From Symbiodinium natans (Eukaryota > Sar > Dinophyceae > Suessiales > Symbiodiniaceae), in NCBI GenBank assembly GCA_905221605.1, contig CAJNDS010002210.1:104501-168500 (forward strand): 64,000 nt of DNA, read 5' to 3'. Below, piece after piece: positions 12,849 through 23,600 of the stretch. Each line of letters opens with the position of its first letter. The stretch's first letter is position 1. Under the pieces are notes generated by a model that worked only from the letters and a program-made list of their open reading frames with translations, searched no databases and was not told the DNA's origin. Both the position numbers and the translations under genes were made by a program.

Positions 12849-13950
12849 ATTTTTTTTATTTATTTATTTATTATATTATATATATATAACCACAAGAGCC
12901 CAAAAAAACGGAAGCACCAGGGATGCAAAAGGCGGCTTCCTGAGCATGGAAGGAGGAGCCGACCGAACCTCCCCCAGATCTCAGGCGAGAGCAGGATCAT
13001 GGTTGAAGAACCTCGGCTTGCTGCAGGTCGCCTTGGGGGAGCATTAAAATATCATGACCATCTTTTTTGTTTTTGTTGTGATTTGTCCTTTTTTTTTTGG
13101 GGGGGGGGGTATCCCACATCAGGGGCCAAGGTGATGCAGTGTAAATCAGGTGCAACTTCATTCTGAACTTTCTGTCTTGGAACGCAAAAACGATGCTTGC
13201 ATAAAGGGGGTCATGGCTACGCTTGGCCTCTAAGCTCGCACCCTCTGCTCACAGCTACGCTTGTCAAGATGCTCACTGCAGATGACCACATCTGGGGGTT
13301 GTTTTACACTTGACTGTACGAGCCATGCTCTAATGAAACTCCATAAAAGGGGGCAATATCTTCGAACGACCCCCGTCGACCCTTCGCCATCCCAATCAGT
13401 ACGCCATAGAAGTTATTCCCCCAGCTTCACGCCACCACTCAACCACTTCAAACCAGCAGACACCGAAGATATTAGATAATGAGAGGGAGTCTCTTGTTTA
13501 TCTTGGAGGCTTTTGAGGCACTGCAAAGCTCCTCCCATTGTCTGACGTGCGATTCCAATTTCAAGGCTCGGTACAGCACTGCGCGACCCTTCTTCGGAGA
13601 GATGCGAAGGAGGTCGTCTCTGTCCTGCGAGCTTCAGCCGGAAGAAAAGTCCTTGTGCAGGAAAGAAGTTAACCGAGAGGGCTAGGCTCTGGACACAGCA
13701 AGCGCTGGCACCAAACCTTATGCAGAGCTGTCTTTGGACGATCAAAGACTGCCTTCAACTGCCTGTTAACTGTCGCGTATTCTGGCTAGAAGTCGGTGCG
13801 GAATACAGGGCCTGGGCCTAGGGCGCCCCATAGAAGCCGAGCTGTGTCTTGAAAGGCTGCTTCCCAAGCTCAGTTGGAGAAAGCACCAATGATCGCCAGG
13901 CGGCACGTTGCTGCCATCTGCCGCAACCCTCCACTGCATGGTGCAGTCAT
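12060..13950. other. No gene confidently recognised
   Basis: Contains a TA tract (12812-12890) and T/G homopolymers near 13090. Short frames such as FLHKLLLQNGGLFLTVSLSS on the minus strand at about 12.2 kb look protein-like but stand alone. Confidence 0.3.
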
Positions 13951-13959
13951 CTCGATTTC

Positions 13960-14134
13960 CTAAGATGGTGTGGAAGCGCTAAGCCGCTTCGCAGGTAGGG
14001 AGTTCTGCAGCGCTGTATCAAAGTGCACGAGATGAGAAGAAGAATCAGCTTCTGGAATGCCCGGTTCATCTGAGTAGCCCAGAGGGAACAAGGTCTCGCC
14101 TCCCTCCGCAACATCATTGAGGTACCTGCGGAAC
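13960..14134 (-). CDS. Orphan prolyl-4-hydroxylase-like exon
   Basis: After an acceptor (GTTCCGCAG) the minus strand reads YLNDVAEGGETLFP and continues open to about 13960. YLNDVxEGGET(L/V)FP is the conserved segment just after the first metal ligand in 2-oxoglutarate/Fe(II) prolyl 4-hydroxylases. I did not find the HxD exon before it nor the distal His/Lys block after it. The next gene upstream ends at 14395, so little room is left for the upstream exons unless they lie far away. It may be part of an intron-rich gene nested with its neighbour, or a broken copy. Confidence 0.45.
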
Positions 14135-14394
14135 GCCGGGCGCACTTTGCGCGCAAGCACCCCTGGATGCCCATCCTGTTAGCACTCTTTTGTAGAATGT
14201 GGATAAGAGCATATAAGAGCCCTGGCACTGGACCACCCCCATGATTTAACCTTTAGGGTTCTTTTAGGGTTTAGGGTCCCTTCATCGTCAGGCCGAGCAT
14301 GCATGTGGCCAAGCCAAAGCGGCGTACTGTGCTGTGGGTTGCTCTTCTTGCCCACTCTCCCACTCTGTCTCACTCTCTCCTTTCTCATGCCTTT

Positions 14395-14482
14395 CTAAAA
14401 CTTGCACGGCTTGGCCTCCTCCTCCTTCACCGGACCCGGGCGGAAGTAGATCTGCAACAAAGCCAACATGTCATTCATTATT

Positions 14483-14535
<53 letters not shown>

Positions 14536-14645
14536 CGCACTCTCTCTCTCTCTCTCTCTCACACACTGGCCTGCGTCGGCCAAGACGCAAGCTCCCCAGC
14601 CGGCACTTCCTCAAGACTCACTCTGTTTCTTTCTCGCTTTCTCAC

Positions 14646-14743
<98 letters not shown>

Positions 14744-14852
14744 CCCCTCCCCTTTCCCTCTCTCTCATTCCTCACGCCTTGTCGTCCTTCTTGTCCTTAG
14801 CCTTAGCCGGCGCTTCCTCAAGACTCACTCTGTTTCTTTCTCGCTTTCTCAC

Positions 14853-14888
<36 letters not shown>

Positions 14889-14983
14889 CTTTCCCTCTCT
14901 CTCATTCCTCACGCCTCGTGGTCCTTCTTGTCCGTAGCCGGCGCTTCCTCAAGACTCACTCTGTTTCTTTCTCGCTTTCTCAC

Positions 14984-15037
<54 letters not shown>

Positions 15038-15872
15038 CTTTCTACCACACTCCCTCATTCCTGCCTCTTCACGTGCGGCTGCGTGAAGCCTCAATCTGAG
15101 AAAAACGCTCCCTGCCCGCACAAGCTCTGTCAGAACCCCGAGGAGCCAACTTCTTGAAGCGCCCTGGCGACACCGTGAAGTGCTCCGAGGTCCCTTCTCC
15201 TGACGAACGAAAAAATGTAGAACTCGCGCCGCAAAAACACTCCCCACCCCATCCAAGCCGCAGACCCACAGCAATGAACACAACGATGTGGGAAGCCGCC
15301 TCCACGAGACCACGCCGCTCCCACCCGCCCGCTCCTCCCTCCCACTCTCCAATCGACACCTCTTCCGCAGGCCCCTTCTTTGCATCCTTGCTCGGCTTCT
15401 TTGTCGGCTTCTTTACCTGCTGCCCCCCCATCCCCGCTTCCCCCCTTCCCCCCCTTCCCACACGCTGCCAGCCTTGCGGGCGTTCCCCTGACCAAAACGT
15501 CTGCAAACGTGAAACAAGAACGCATCACAAAAAAAAACAACGACGAAACACTGGGACCACGACGCAATTGCGGCACCACTTTGTGGTGTCCCTCGACTGC
15601 CGGTTGTAGTAGTTGCCGCAGTACTTGAACTTGGCATCCACCGCCCCTCAACCCCAATGCCTCCCGCACTTGAACCCCATGAAATGTCTAAGAAGCGGAC
15701 ATTTGCGCATTTTGTCTGGAATTTCTGCGCCTGACATTTGCGCGAGCCCACGCACACACAAGCACGCACGCACGCGCTTGACCTTCCCAACAACACCTGC
15801 CTGCGTAGACCGACGAGAGGACGAGGCCTGCTCTTTCGAGGACGACGACAACTCCGCCTTGACCCTAGCCAT
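14395..15872 (-). CDS. Small lysine-rich protein with a Cys cluster and duplicated mini-exons
   Basis: Predicted from a possible start at 15872 (MARVKAELSSSSKEQ) to a TAG at 14395. Exons: 15872-15801, about 15639-15564 (KYCGNYYNRQSRDTTKWCRN plus Cys, a possible zinc-binding Cys-x20-Cys-x2-Cys), 15500-15360 (KKPTKKPSKDAKKGPAEE), about 15117-15084 (HAAAREE), then mini-exons 14947-14915 (EAPATDKKDHE), 14816-14778 (EAPAKAKDKKDDK), 14609-14571 (EVPAGELASWPTQ), and the last exon 14451-14395 (IYFRPGPVKEEEAKPCKF). The resolved exons are in phase 0. The three mini-exons are relatives of each other and sit in duplicated DNA. The introns between them start with GC and are mostly GA microsatellite on the coding strand. 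Third codon positions are strongly G/C in these exons. Function unknown; basic-acidic composition would suit a nucleic-acid or scaffold protein, which is only a guess. Confidence 0.6.
14480..15035. repeat. CT microsatellites with triplicated unit
   Basis: Long CT runs (about 14490-14560, 14647-14735, 14856-14886, 14988-15032) separated by related segments of about 120 bp that each contain the motif CTCAAGACTCACTCTGTTTC. The segments coincide with the mini-exons of the lysine-rich gene on the minus strand. Confidence 0.92.
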
Positions 15873-16989
15873 CGCCTCACAGGTAGGGTCCGTGCATATT
15901 CTCCTCACTCCACACAAGCTAGGCGCCCTTCTACCTCGAGGTTTGCACTTGAAGATGTGTGGCCCGTGGTTACTTTGCCTCTGCCCCCACCCCTGAGCCC
16001 AGCCCAAGCTGACTGCATTTGTATGTGTGGCAGAGCATTCTTACGCCTCACTTAAGGGGTTTCTGCGCGTTCGGGCCTTGCCAGCTGCAAGTAGCCGCCG
16101 AACGTGTTCAAGGGTAGCAAGGTCTACGATAAGCTTGAGCTCGTGGAGTTCAGGTTCCAGCCCTCCAGAACTTGAAGCTCCATTGATCACATATGTATGA
16201 CATCTATTGATGTCTCATATATCCCAACCGTCCCAACCCAAAGCTAAACTTCCAAGACGCTCAAGACTTACAAGCATCAAAGAAAGCTCTCACCTGAACG
16301 AAGGTCAGATTCGGCTAAATTCACAGCTTCTCACAACTGACACGCAGCGACACGAGGAGGCAGAGACACTTTTGCGCATGCATGTGAGATGGCGTCAAGA
16401 TTATGTCCGCTCTTTGACGGTCAACATCCACATATGCTTCAAAGAAGGCGCGGCTGCCATTCCACATCGGATCAATGTTCTGCGAACGATGAGAACATGG
16501 TGAGCAGCCGCAACACAACGCCCCCTCCTCTTGGGAGTGGCTCCCACAGGTGGTCTTAACATAAAGCGCCCCGCGCGGGAATCCGTGTCCGGGGCACACG
16601 ATCAAGGTTGCAGGGCCTGAAAGGCACGCATTCGACTCTCAAGGACCCGTTGCAAACAAAAAAACACGCATAAACAAAATGCAGGAATCCACACACACAC
16701 ACACACATACAGAGGGTCCAAGGAGTCTAAAGCAAAGTCCCTGAGTCTTCTCTCAAAGCTCGGGCTCGGACGGGCTACGTCGTTCCTCGATGCCAACAGT
16801 GGAGTCTCCAGGCAGTGTTTTCGGTTGCAGCAGACATGCTTAAGTCACCCAAATGTCACCCAAAACTTCTCCCTCTTGCTCTCCAAGCTTCTGGGGATCG
16901 GAGTCTTGGTGCGTCTCATACTTTTCGCCCGGACCTCAGATCTCACATTTGGATCAGGGAGGCTTGTGGGCTGCGCCTTCGACAGAGAA

Positions 16990-18200
16990 TGGGCTCCCTG
17001 CCGTAGAGGCCTGCAGCCATTCCAGTCATTCGAGGAGGCACACGCCACGAGATGTGCCGCACCTATCTGAAGAGCTTCGGCGTCATCGTCGGGAATGCGA
17101 GCAGCACGATGCATCCTCTTCAGCAGGTGGAAGACCTCCTCAGCAACCAGTGGAACCACAGCAGATCTTGCTTGACAGGGAATTTTATTCTGGGGGGCAG
17201 CTGATGTCCTGACACGAGCTTTGTAGCCAAGCGCGCAATGCGGATCAGAAGTGGCGAGGTGATGTAAGGTCGCGGCTGGCAGGTCCTTCTCCTGCGTGTA
17301 ATTCAACCAGATCTGCTTGTTGTTTCTGACGCTGACCTGGCGCCACGGACTCAAAGCGACACATGAGCCCAATACAAATGAAGATGCTTCTGTCCGAACC
17401 AGACGAAGTCCATGTCCAAGCGTTCGTCGAAATCTTTCACACAGCTCGGGCACCTGCTCATCGAATTTGTTGTCTGCCTTCTGGACAACTTTTGCGGGCT
17501 CCAGGCGGCCGGCTACCTGACACTCAGAACCATAAGCACGCCGGTTCGGGATCTTGTTGGGTGATGACCGCTGCACCTGCTGCTTCAACGTCTCGCATTC
17601 CGAGTCGCTGAGGAAGTCATCGTGTACCTGCACGCACAGAGCACGCGCGCATCAACAACGGCACCGGCCTCCCAGAAAAAGCCGGAGGGCACGTAAATGC
17701 GGGGAAGCTGCGAGACTACCTCAAGTTGCTTTGAGAACTGATTGTGGTTCATAAGTATGAGCTTCAACCGACCAATGGATTTGCAAAGCCCGCTGCCCGC
17801 CACTCACCCCCCTCAGGTGCCGCCAGAGAATGTAGGGCTTCTGAAGGCCTGCAAAAAGAGCAGAGCGGTTAGTGTCACAACTTGCCATCCCAAAGCCAAT
17901 GCGACGTTCGGGATTCTCGGGGATGGACTCCAGAAGTGGCAGGGGCTCGCGTGCCGTACGGCCTTGCACGTCGCCGTGCGCCGGCTGTGCCTTGCCTTGG
18001 CTGTGTTGTGCTGGGCGTGTGTTCTTGGAATTTTAGATTACGGATTACAGTATATAGAGGGTTGAGGGAACCATAGGGAACCACAACGCATCTGACAACT
18101 TCTTCTTCCGTCCCAAGTGGCCCTCATCGGGTTGGATGCGGACGGCGATGAGCGCAGCGACCACCACAACCGAAGCGAGGACTTCAAGCAAGGTGCAAAA
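16990..18200 (-). CDS. Type II membrane protein, family not identified
   Basis: A series of coding-looking exons. About 18195-18100 reads LASVVVVAALIAV followed by RIQPDEGHLGRKKK, a hydrophobic anchor flanked by charge. Near 17850-17812 is LQKPYILWRHLRG after a T-rich acceptor. Exon 17720-17670 (LPRIYVPSGFFWE) joins 17627 onward (VHDDFLSDSECETLKQQ) through a 42-nt GC-AG intron in phase 0. Further pieces are LDMDFVWFGQ, NNKQIWLNYTQEKDLPAATL (about 17320-17210) and AVVPLVAEEVFHLLKRMH (about 17160-17050). Third codon positions favour G/C in these frames. The VHDDFLSDSEC stretch recalls the start of 2-oxoglutarate/Fe(II) hydroxylase domains, but I do not see the HxD or later His motifs, so that identity is not claimed. 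A Golgi or ER luminal enzyme is an inference from the topology. Confidence 0.45.
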
Positions 18201-18213
18201 CTCACCATTTTAT

Positions 18214-18331
18214 CTTTAAGGGATGTTCCCCCTTCTACTAACAGCTCCTTAATAGGGATTATCATCCGGGGGGGGTGGGGGGGGGTACGATAATCCCTGT
18301 TAAGGACTGTTAGTAACAGGGGGAACATCGC
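18214..18331. mobile_element. Short palindromic (MITE/introner-like) element
   Basis: The left end GGATGTTCCCCCTTCTACTA and the right end TAGTAACAGGGGGAACATC are inverted copies, about 45 bp per arm, separated by a G-rich centre. The same end sequence occurs at 43288-43377 and, one arm only, at 32863-32929. Confidence 0.75.
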
Positions 18332-18448
18332 AAGATTGCCCCCTTTGAGTTCGGATGATGTTGGAGCGAACAAGTGGGGCCTGTGGAGATGGCCCACCAG
18401 GCCTTGCAAGGCTGAGCCAGCTGATTGCCTAACTAACCTTTCTGAACC

Positions 18449-18505
18449 CTCCCCCTAAACCCTCAACCCTTAAGCCCTAAACCCAAAAACCTAAACCCCC
18501 TCTAT
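18449..18505. repeat. Degenerate CCCTAAA stretch
   Basis: Imperfect heptamers (CCCTAAA, CCCTCAA, CCCTTAA). Confidence 0.8.
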
Positions 18506-19313
18506 GAATATTCCCGGTCTTCTCCCACAAAAAACCTCGGGAAGCTTACAAAAAGCCTCACGCTGAGCATTCGGAACCAACAACTCAAGCCGTCGGCTCC
18601 TGCCTTTTTGGGCGCGCCCGGCACATGCGCCATGCCGGACCATGAGGCTCTGCAGCTACAGCTCCCCCTGTTTCATTAGGTTGGGTCCATTGGGTCCTTT
18701 ACCAGCCTCTGAAACATTCCTCCTCGGCATGATATCCCCTTAAACCCCAATTTAACGAAGGAAAGGATGCTAGATTTTTTGCAGCGGGCCTACTCAGTTC
18801 AGCTTGTGGCTCCATGCATCCGTCATTCCGTCACGTAGTGTGTGACTCTGCCCTCCATGCTGTGCGTGTGCAGAATTTAACGGGGATGAAGCGAAGAGTC
18901 GGTAATGTTGGATTCAGGTCTTGTAACCGGCACAGCGCCGGCATTCTGTGAATGTGCGTTGCCCGCAGACTTCAACCCTAAACCTTGCTAACAGGCAACA
19001 ATCCTGCATCTCGAGCTGGCGGGGAAGGCATCGGGCCGCAAAAGGCATCGAACATATCCGTCCTCTACTCAAGTAGTACCTGGAACTCATGGGAATGGGT
19101 GCGACACCTCGCTCAGGGCCATCAACAAAACTACTGCAGAAAAATCGCACGAGATGTTACCCGCATGGAACAATCTCCTTGCCCCACTGATTGCTGCAGT
19201 GTTGAAAGCTGACAGGGACTTCGAGACTTCATTAGAGGACCCCCTCCACCTCCCCCAAGCACCCAACTTTTTTCATGCATCCACGAAGTCCCAAAGAGGC
19301 GACGGTTCTAAGA

Positions 19314-20564
19314 TCATGCCTTGCCAGCCGCCGCAGTTTGGAGGCAAATCTGGAGAGCTCTCTCCACACCGCCTGCTTCTGATAGCTCCTTTACGACCAT
19401 CTGGGCCGCACTCGTAAACTTCGCGCGCTCTGCCCCAAGCATTCGCCGAAGACCTCGTGCTACGGCCGCTTCATAGCTCGCGATGGCCTGGACAGGCCCC
19501 CAGCGCCATGCATAACCAACCTATGAGAGGTCCCTGTGGACCATCATTCTTTGAATCAAGGACTGACCACCGAAAAGACAGTGCATCAACAACAACGACA
19601 GCCCCACCTCACTAGAAGCTTGCTCTTGCTTGGGTGGTCGGTCTACTTTGAGACCAAGTCCCAAGCGCTCAGCCTGCCATGTGCCCAACATGGATTCTGT
19701 CGTTGCAGAAAGGGCCCTCTCACAGCAACAAACACGCACCTTTGCTGCCGTGGCGAGCTGGTCACCAAATCCCGGGCAGAACAGCATGGGGGTACCCACC
19801 TGGATTCAGAGTAGGGGTTTTGGGCGCGCTAAGTTTTCGAGGTTTTGCCGCAAGGGTGCTTGGGACTCTGTGTCCCTGTCTCTCTGCTTCTCCTCCTTCT
19901 CCGAGTCAGATCTCCCTATCTCCCTCTCTCCCTCTCTCTCTCCACAAGCTCTTGCTTGCTTGCTTGCTTGCTTGAGCGCGCATGACCTCCTGACCTCCAC
20001 AAGCTCTCTCTCTGTCTCTCTCTCCTCGCTTGTGAAGACCCCGGTGAGGGGGGCCCACAAGCTCTCTCTCTCGCTCTCTCTCTGTGTTTTCTTCGGCTTC
20101 GTCTTCTTCTTCTTCGTCTCCGCAGACAGGTCTCCACAGACTATCCCTGGAGTGCCCATCCCCAGAGAATCCCGTAGTGGAGAATCTCGTAGTTGTGTCC
20201 CTGGAAGGTTCTCAGTCGTGTGTTCCGCCCAGAAGGGTTAAGGGTCACTGGCCATCTCTCAACCACAGCACCTTCCATCTACATGCCCACAACCCTGGAT
20301 GGTGAGTTTCTGGAGCTCAAGACATGGAATGCTGTCACTTTGCCACATTCCCTCTGGGAAGCCAATAAGCATGCCCAGGCGCCGTCAAGGACTCCATGAA
20401 GGAGTTTTGGCCTTGATCCAGGACCGATTGGGGCCAAGGCATGTTTGTTCCAATGCTGAGTTTTACCGCAGGGCATCTCAGGGGCGCACCACCATGTGTG
20501 ACAAACAGCGCAGGCTTCGCTCTGCGCAGGAGTTCCACCTGCAGGGGTCGCAAACCTTGCACAC

Positions 20565-20633
<69 letters not shown>

Positions 20634-23600
20634 GAGAGAGAGAGAGGTATCAAGGTTATCCCCAGGGGTGTCTCTGAGCTCTAACAAGCAGGACTCCAAA
20701 ACCTTTAGGGACAATGCTTTTGGCGAGTCAAGGTGTGACTCGGGGGAGCAGGTTCTACACTTCCCTGGCCTGAGGAAGGCTCGGGGCGCAGATGGCATTG
20801 GCCGGCACGATGATGTCCTCCAAGGCATCTGGCTGCCCACCTCGAGATGCTCACCAGAAATTTAGGGGGGAATGGGCGGGTGAAAGGGGCCCCACATTCC
20901 CGATTTGCGCCCATTCAGAACATACTTGGGCTTGTTAAGGCCTCATCCGGGGGATACGTCTCCCTACATCCCCCTCTTCCTTGTGCTCCTTGTTTTCTTC
21001 AGGATGCTCGAGTATGTCATTCTCTACCACACCACGCTTTGCACATTCCTTTCGTCACCATCTACGATCGCATGGCCTGCAGGTCCCAAAGAAAGAAAAG
21101 TGAACTTCAATAAGCCCTTATTCGTGGTGCTGAGGGAGTGAACAGAAGGTTTTATGGGGTCCGGCCCCTTGAGCACCAACAAACCTTTGCGCGGGCCTGG
21201 CCTGTGGAAATCACAATCACGGGGGCTGGATTCATCAACGCTGTTGTAGCCAGCTCTGCAAACACGGCCCGAAATACCGCTTGGCAGAGCTCCTTCCTGA
21301 GATGCACGAAGCAAGGAATGTCAAAGAACTGCACGCTTGAAGGCCACACGCAAGACTCGCACGACTGCTTACAAACATGTGCCCCCGGACCAATGTTCTT
21401 CCCATTGTTCCCAAGGCCTTCGACATAGTCACTACAACAAACCCATGGCCGCCTTGTAATCCCCTCTCCCAAAAAATTAAACCCCCCCTACCCCCTAAGA
21501 TTCCATACCCCCCCCCCCATGATAGTTGCATTAAAGAAAATGAGGGGGGGTTTTATTATCAGGGGTCCGGGGGGGGGGGGGTCAATGTTAGGGTTTAGTA
21601 GGGGATTACACCAGGTCAGCCCAGCTGCCCTGTGACGGCGCTGCCTGCGGTGCCGTACCAACCGAAGTCAGGATGGCTGCCGGTAATGGCCGTTCCCATT
21701 GACACGTACACAACCTCCAAGGCACCCTATGTCTCAACTCCCCTAAGAACCTTAATAAACAAACACGTTTAAATAGCCTCTTGGGTTTGATATACACAAA
21801 AAAAACGATTCCCAAGGGGGAAAAAGATGTACATGGCCTTCGCCAATCTCAACATGAGTTTGGAACGTGTCTTGGAGCGACCAGCCTTTGCACTTGCACT
21901 TCAAGTGGCCTTTGTATGCCTTAGTCACATTTTTCGCAACCGTCGCCTCCTGACCCCTGCCACGAGAAACTTCCACCTGCCGGAGGAAATCTTCTGACCT
22001 GGCGCTCCAAAGCGGGGCGACAACGTTTGCCAGCTTCCTTCCTACATGCCGGTGCATGCAGCTCTCAAACCAGCAGAAGGAAACATTGAGGATGTAGAGT
22101 TGAGTGGCTTGGGGATGCAGAAGGGTTGGTGGCCGGGGCGAAGTTTCAGGGTGGAGCTGCCCTGACACGCTCAAGTACGATAAATAATTCCGAGGGGCTC
22201 GGGGGCAAGGGGCCTCGACCCAAGCAATGGGCCCACAAACTCGAACTTCTTGCCAGCGGACTCATAAAATGCTTCATCCTTCCTGGGTACCCCATGCCCC
22301 GAGGGTAGGCAGCAGGGAGTGCACAAGGTTTGGTGCCGAACACTGTGCCAGGCTGTGTACAGAGTGAAGTCAAAGAAAGCGAAACAAAGAACTGAAAACA
22401 ATAATACTTCTTCATCCTCGAAACTCGTTTAGCTTGTCTGCAAGGAAAGGGACGGTAGTCACCAGGTTCACAGCAGTGTAGTACTCATTGACAAGTGGCT
22501 CAGAGGTGTTTAAGGACAACTCTGGCCGTTGCAGCAAGGTTCTAACCCCCTCGATCGCGGCAGCATTGGCGCTGTTGGCCTTTATTGCATCAACCTGATG
22601 GCAGCTACAATGCCTGCTTCTTTAAACTTCTGTGGCAGGTCTCCAGTTTTCTCTTGCTGAGGCCGCAGCCAGGCCTCCAGCTGAGCCACCGTGCACTGCG
22701 AAGGCTGCATCCCAGTATCCTGCAGACCAAGAGCAAGAGCAACCGAGCAACCCCCGCTGTCCAGGACCGCACGCTGGCCTGGGCCTGCCGCCGTGAGCAG
22801 CGAAACATCCGGAATTCCCAGATGCCTGCCCACACCAGCTCCAAAAAGCGCTTTGAGATGCGGAGATGCGAGGCATGGTAGACGGCCGGAGTCAACTCAG
22901 GGTTGATGGGTGGGAAGCATGAAACCGAGGTGCCCAGCGGCAAAGTGGGCAACGTGCGACAATACCTCGGCCAAACAGTCTGATATGCTGGGCATAGGGA
23001 AGTCTTCACGTCTTGATTATTTGGTCTTCGCGGAGTCAGGCTTGTGTTGGATGGAAGCACTAGGCACTACTATGCTGGCCCCAGCCATCTGGCAAGTCCG
23101 CTGGCAGGAGACGTGTGAAAGGAATCTCATGAGAAATCTTCTCCACTAATTACCACTGAACAGCCCTGCTGTCACCGCCACTGTCAGGGTGGCCCCAAGT
23201 GACAACGGAGCGGTGCAGAATGTACAGAGTTGTGGCAGACTTTGCTTGCAGCTGCCTGGCAGACTCGGCAGCATCGTAAAGCAAAAACTGCGCTTTGTAC
23301 TCCGGCTTGGCACCGGTTTGTCGTACCATTTACATACAAGGTAGGCACTGCTTGAAAATTTTCGCGCGAAGGCCGTCCAGGTGCTGTGGTGCTCAGGGTG
23401 ACCTGTTGCTTGGCAAGTGTCAGACAGCATCTGTGCCAGGCTCCCGCGAAACGCTTGCCAAGAGTTCAGAGCAGCGGCATTGGCTGGAACAACTGAGCCA
23501 GAATTTTCAACAAGGCAACCAGCAAAGCCTTGAGGGGTGAGCACGAAGGCTGATTGGCGCGATGGCGTCACTTTGCCCCAAGAGCTCTGGCTCTTGCCAC

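Noticed and set aside
14299-15086. Plus-strand Ser/Leu-rich frames of 212-250 codons
   Set aside because: CT microsatellite translation; the coding evidence in this segment is on the minus strand.
17400-17633. Assigning the VHDDFLSDSEC exon to a prolyl 4-hydroxylase gene together with the 14.0-kb exon
   Set aside because: Another gene lies between them on the same strand and the metal-binding HxD exon was not found.
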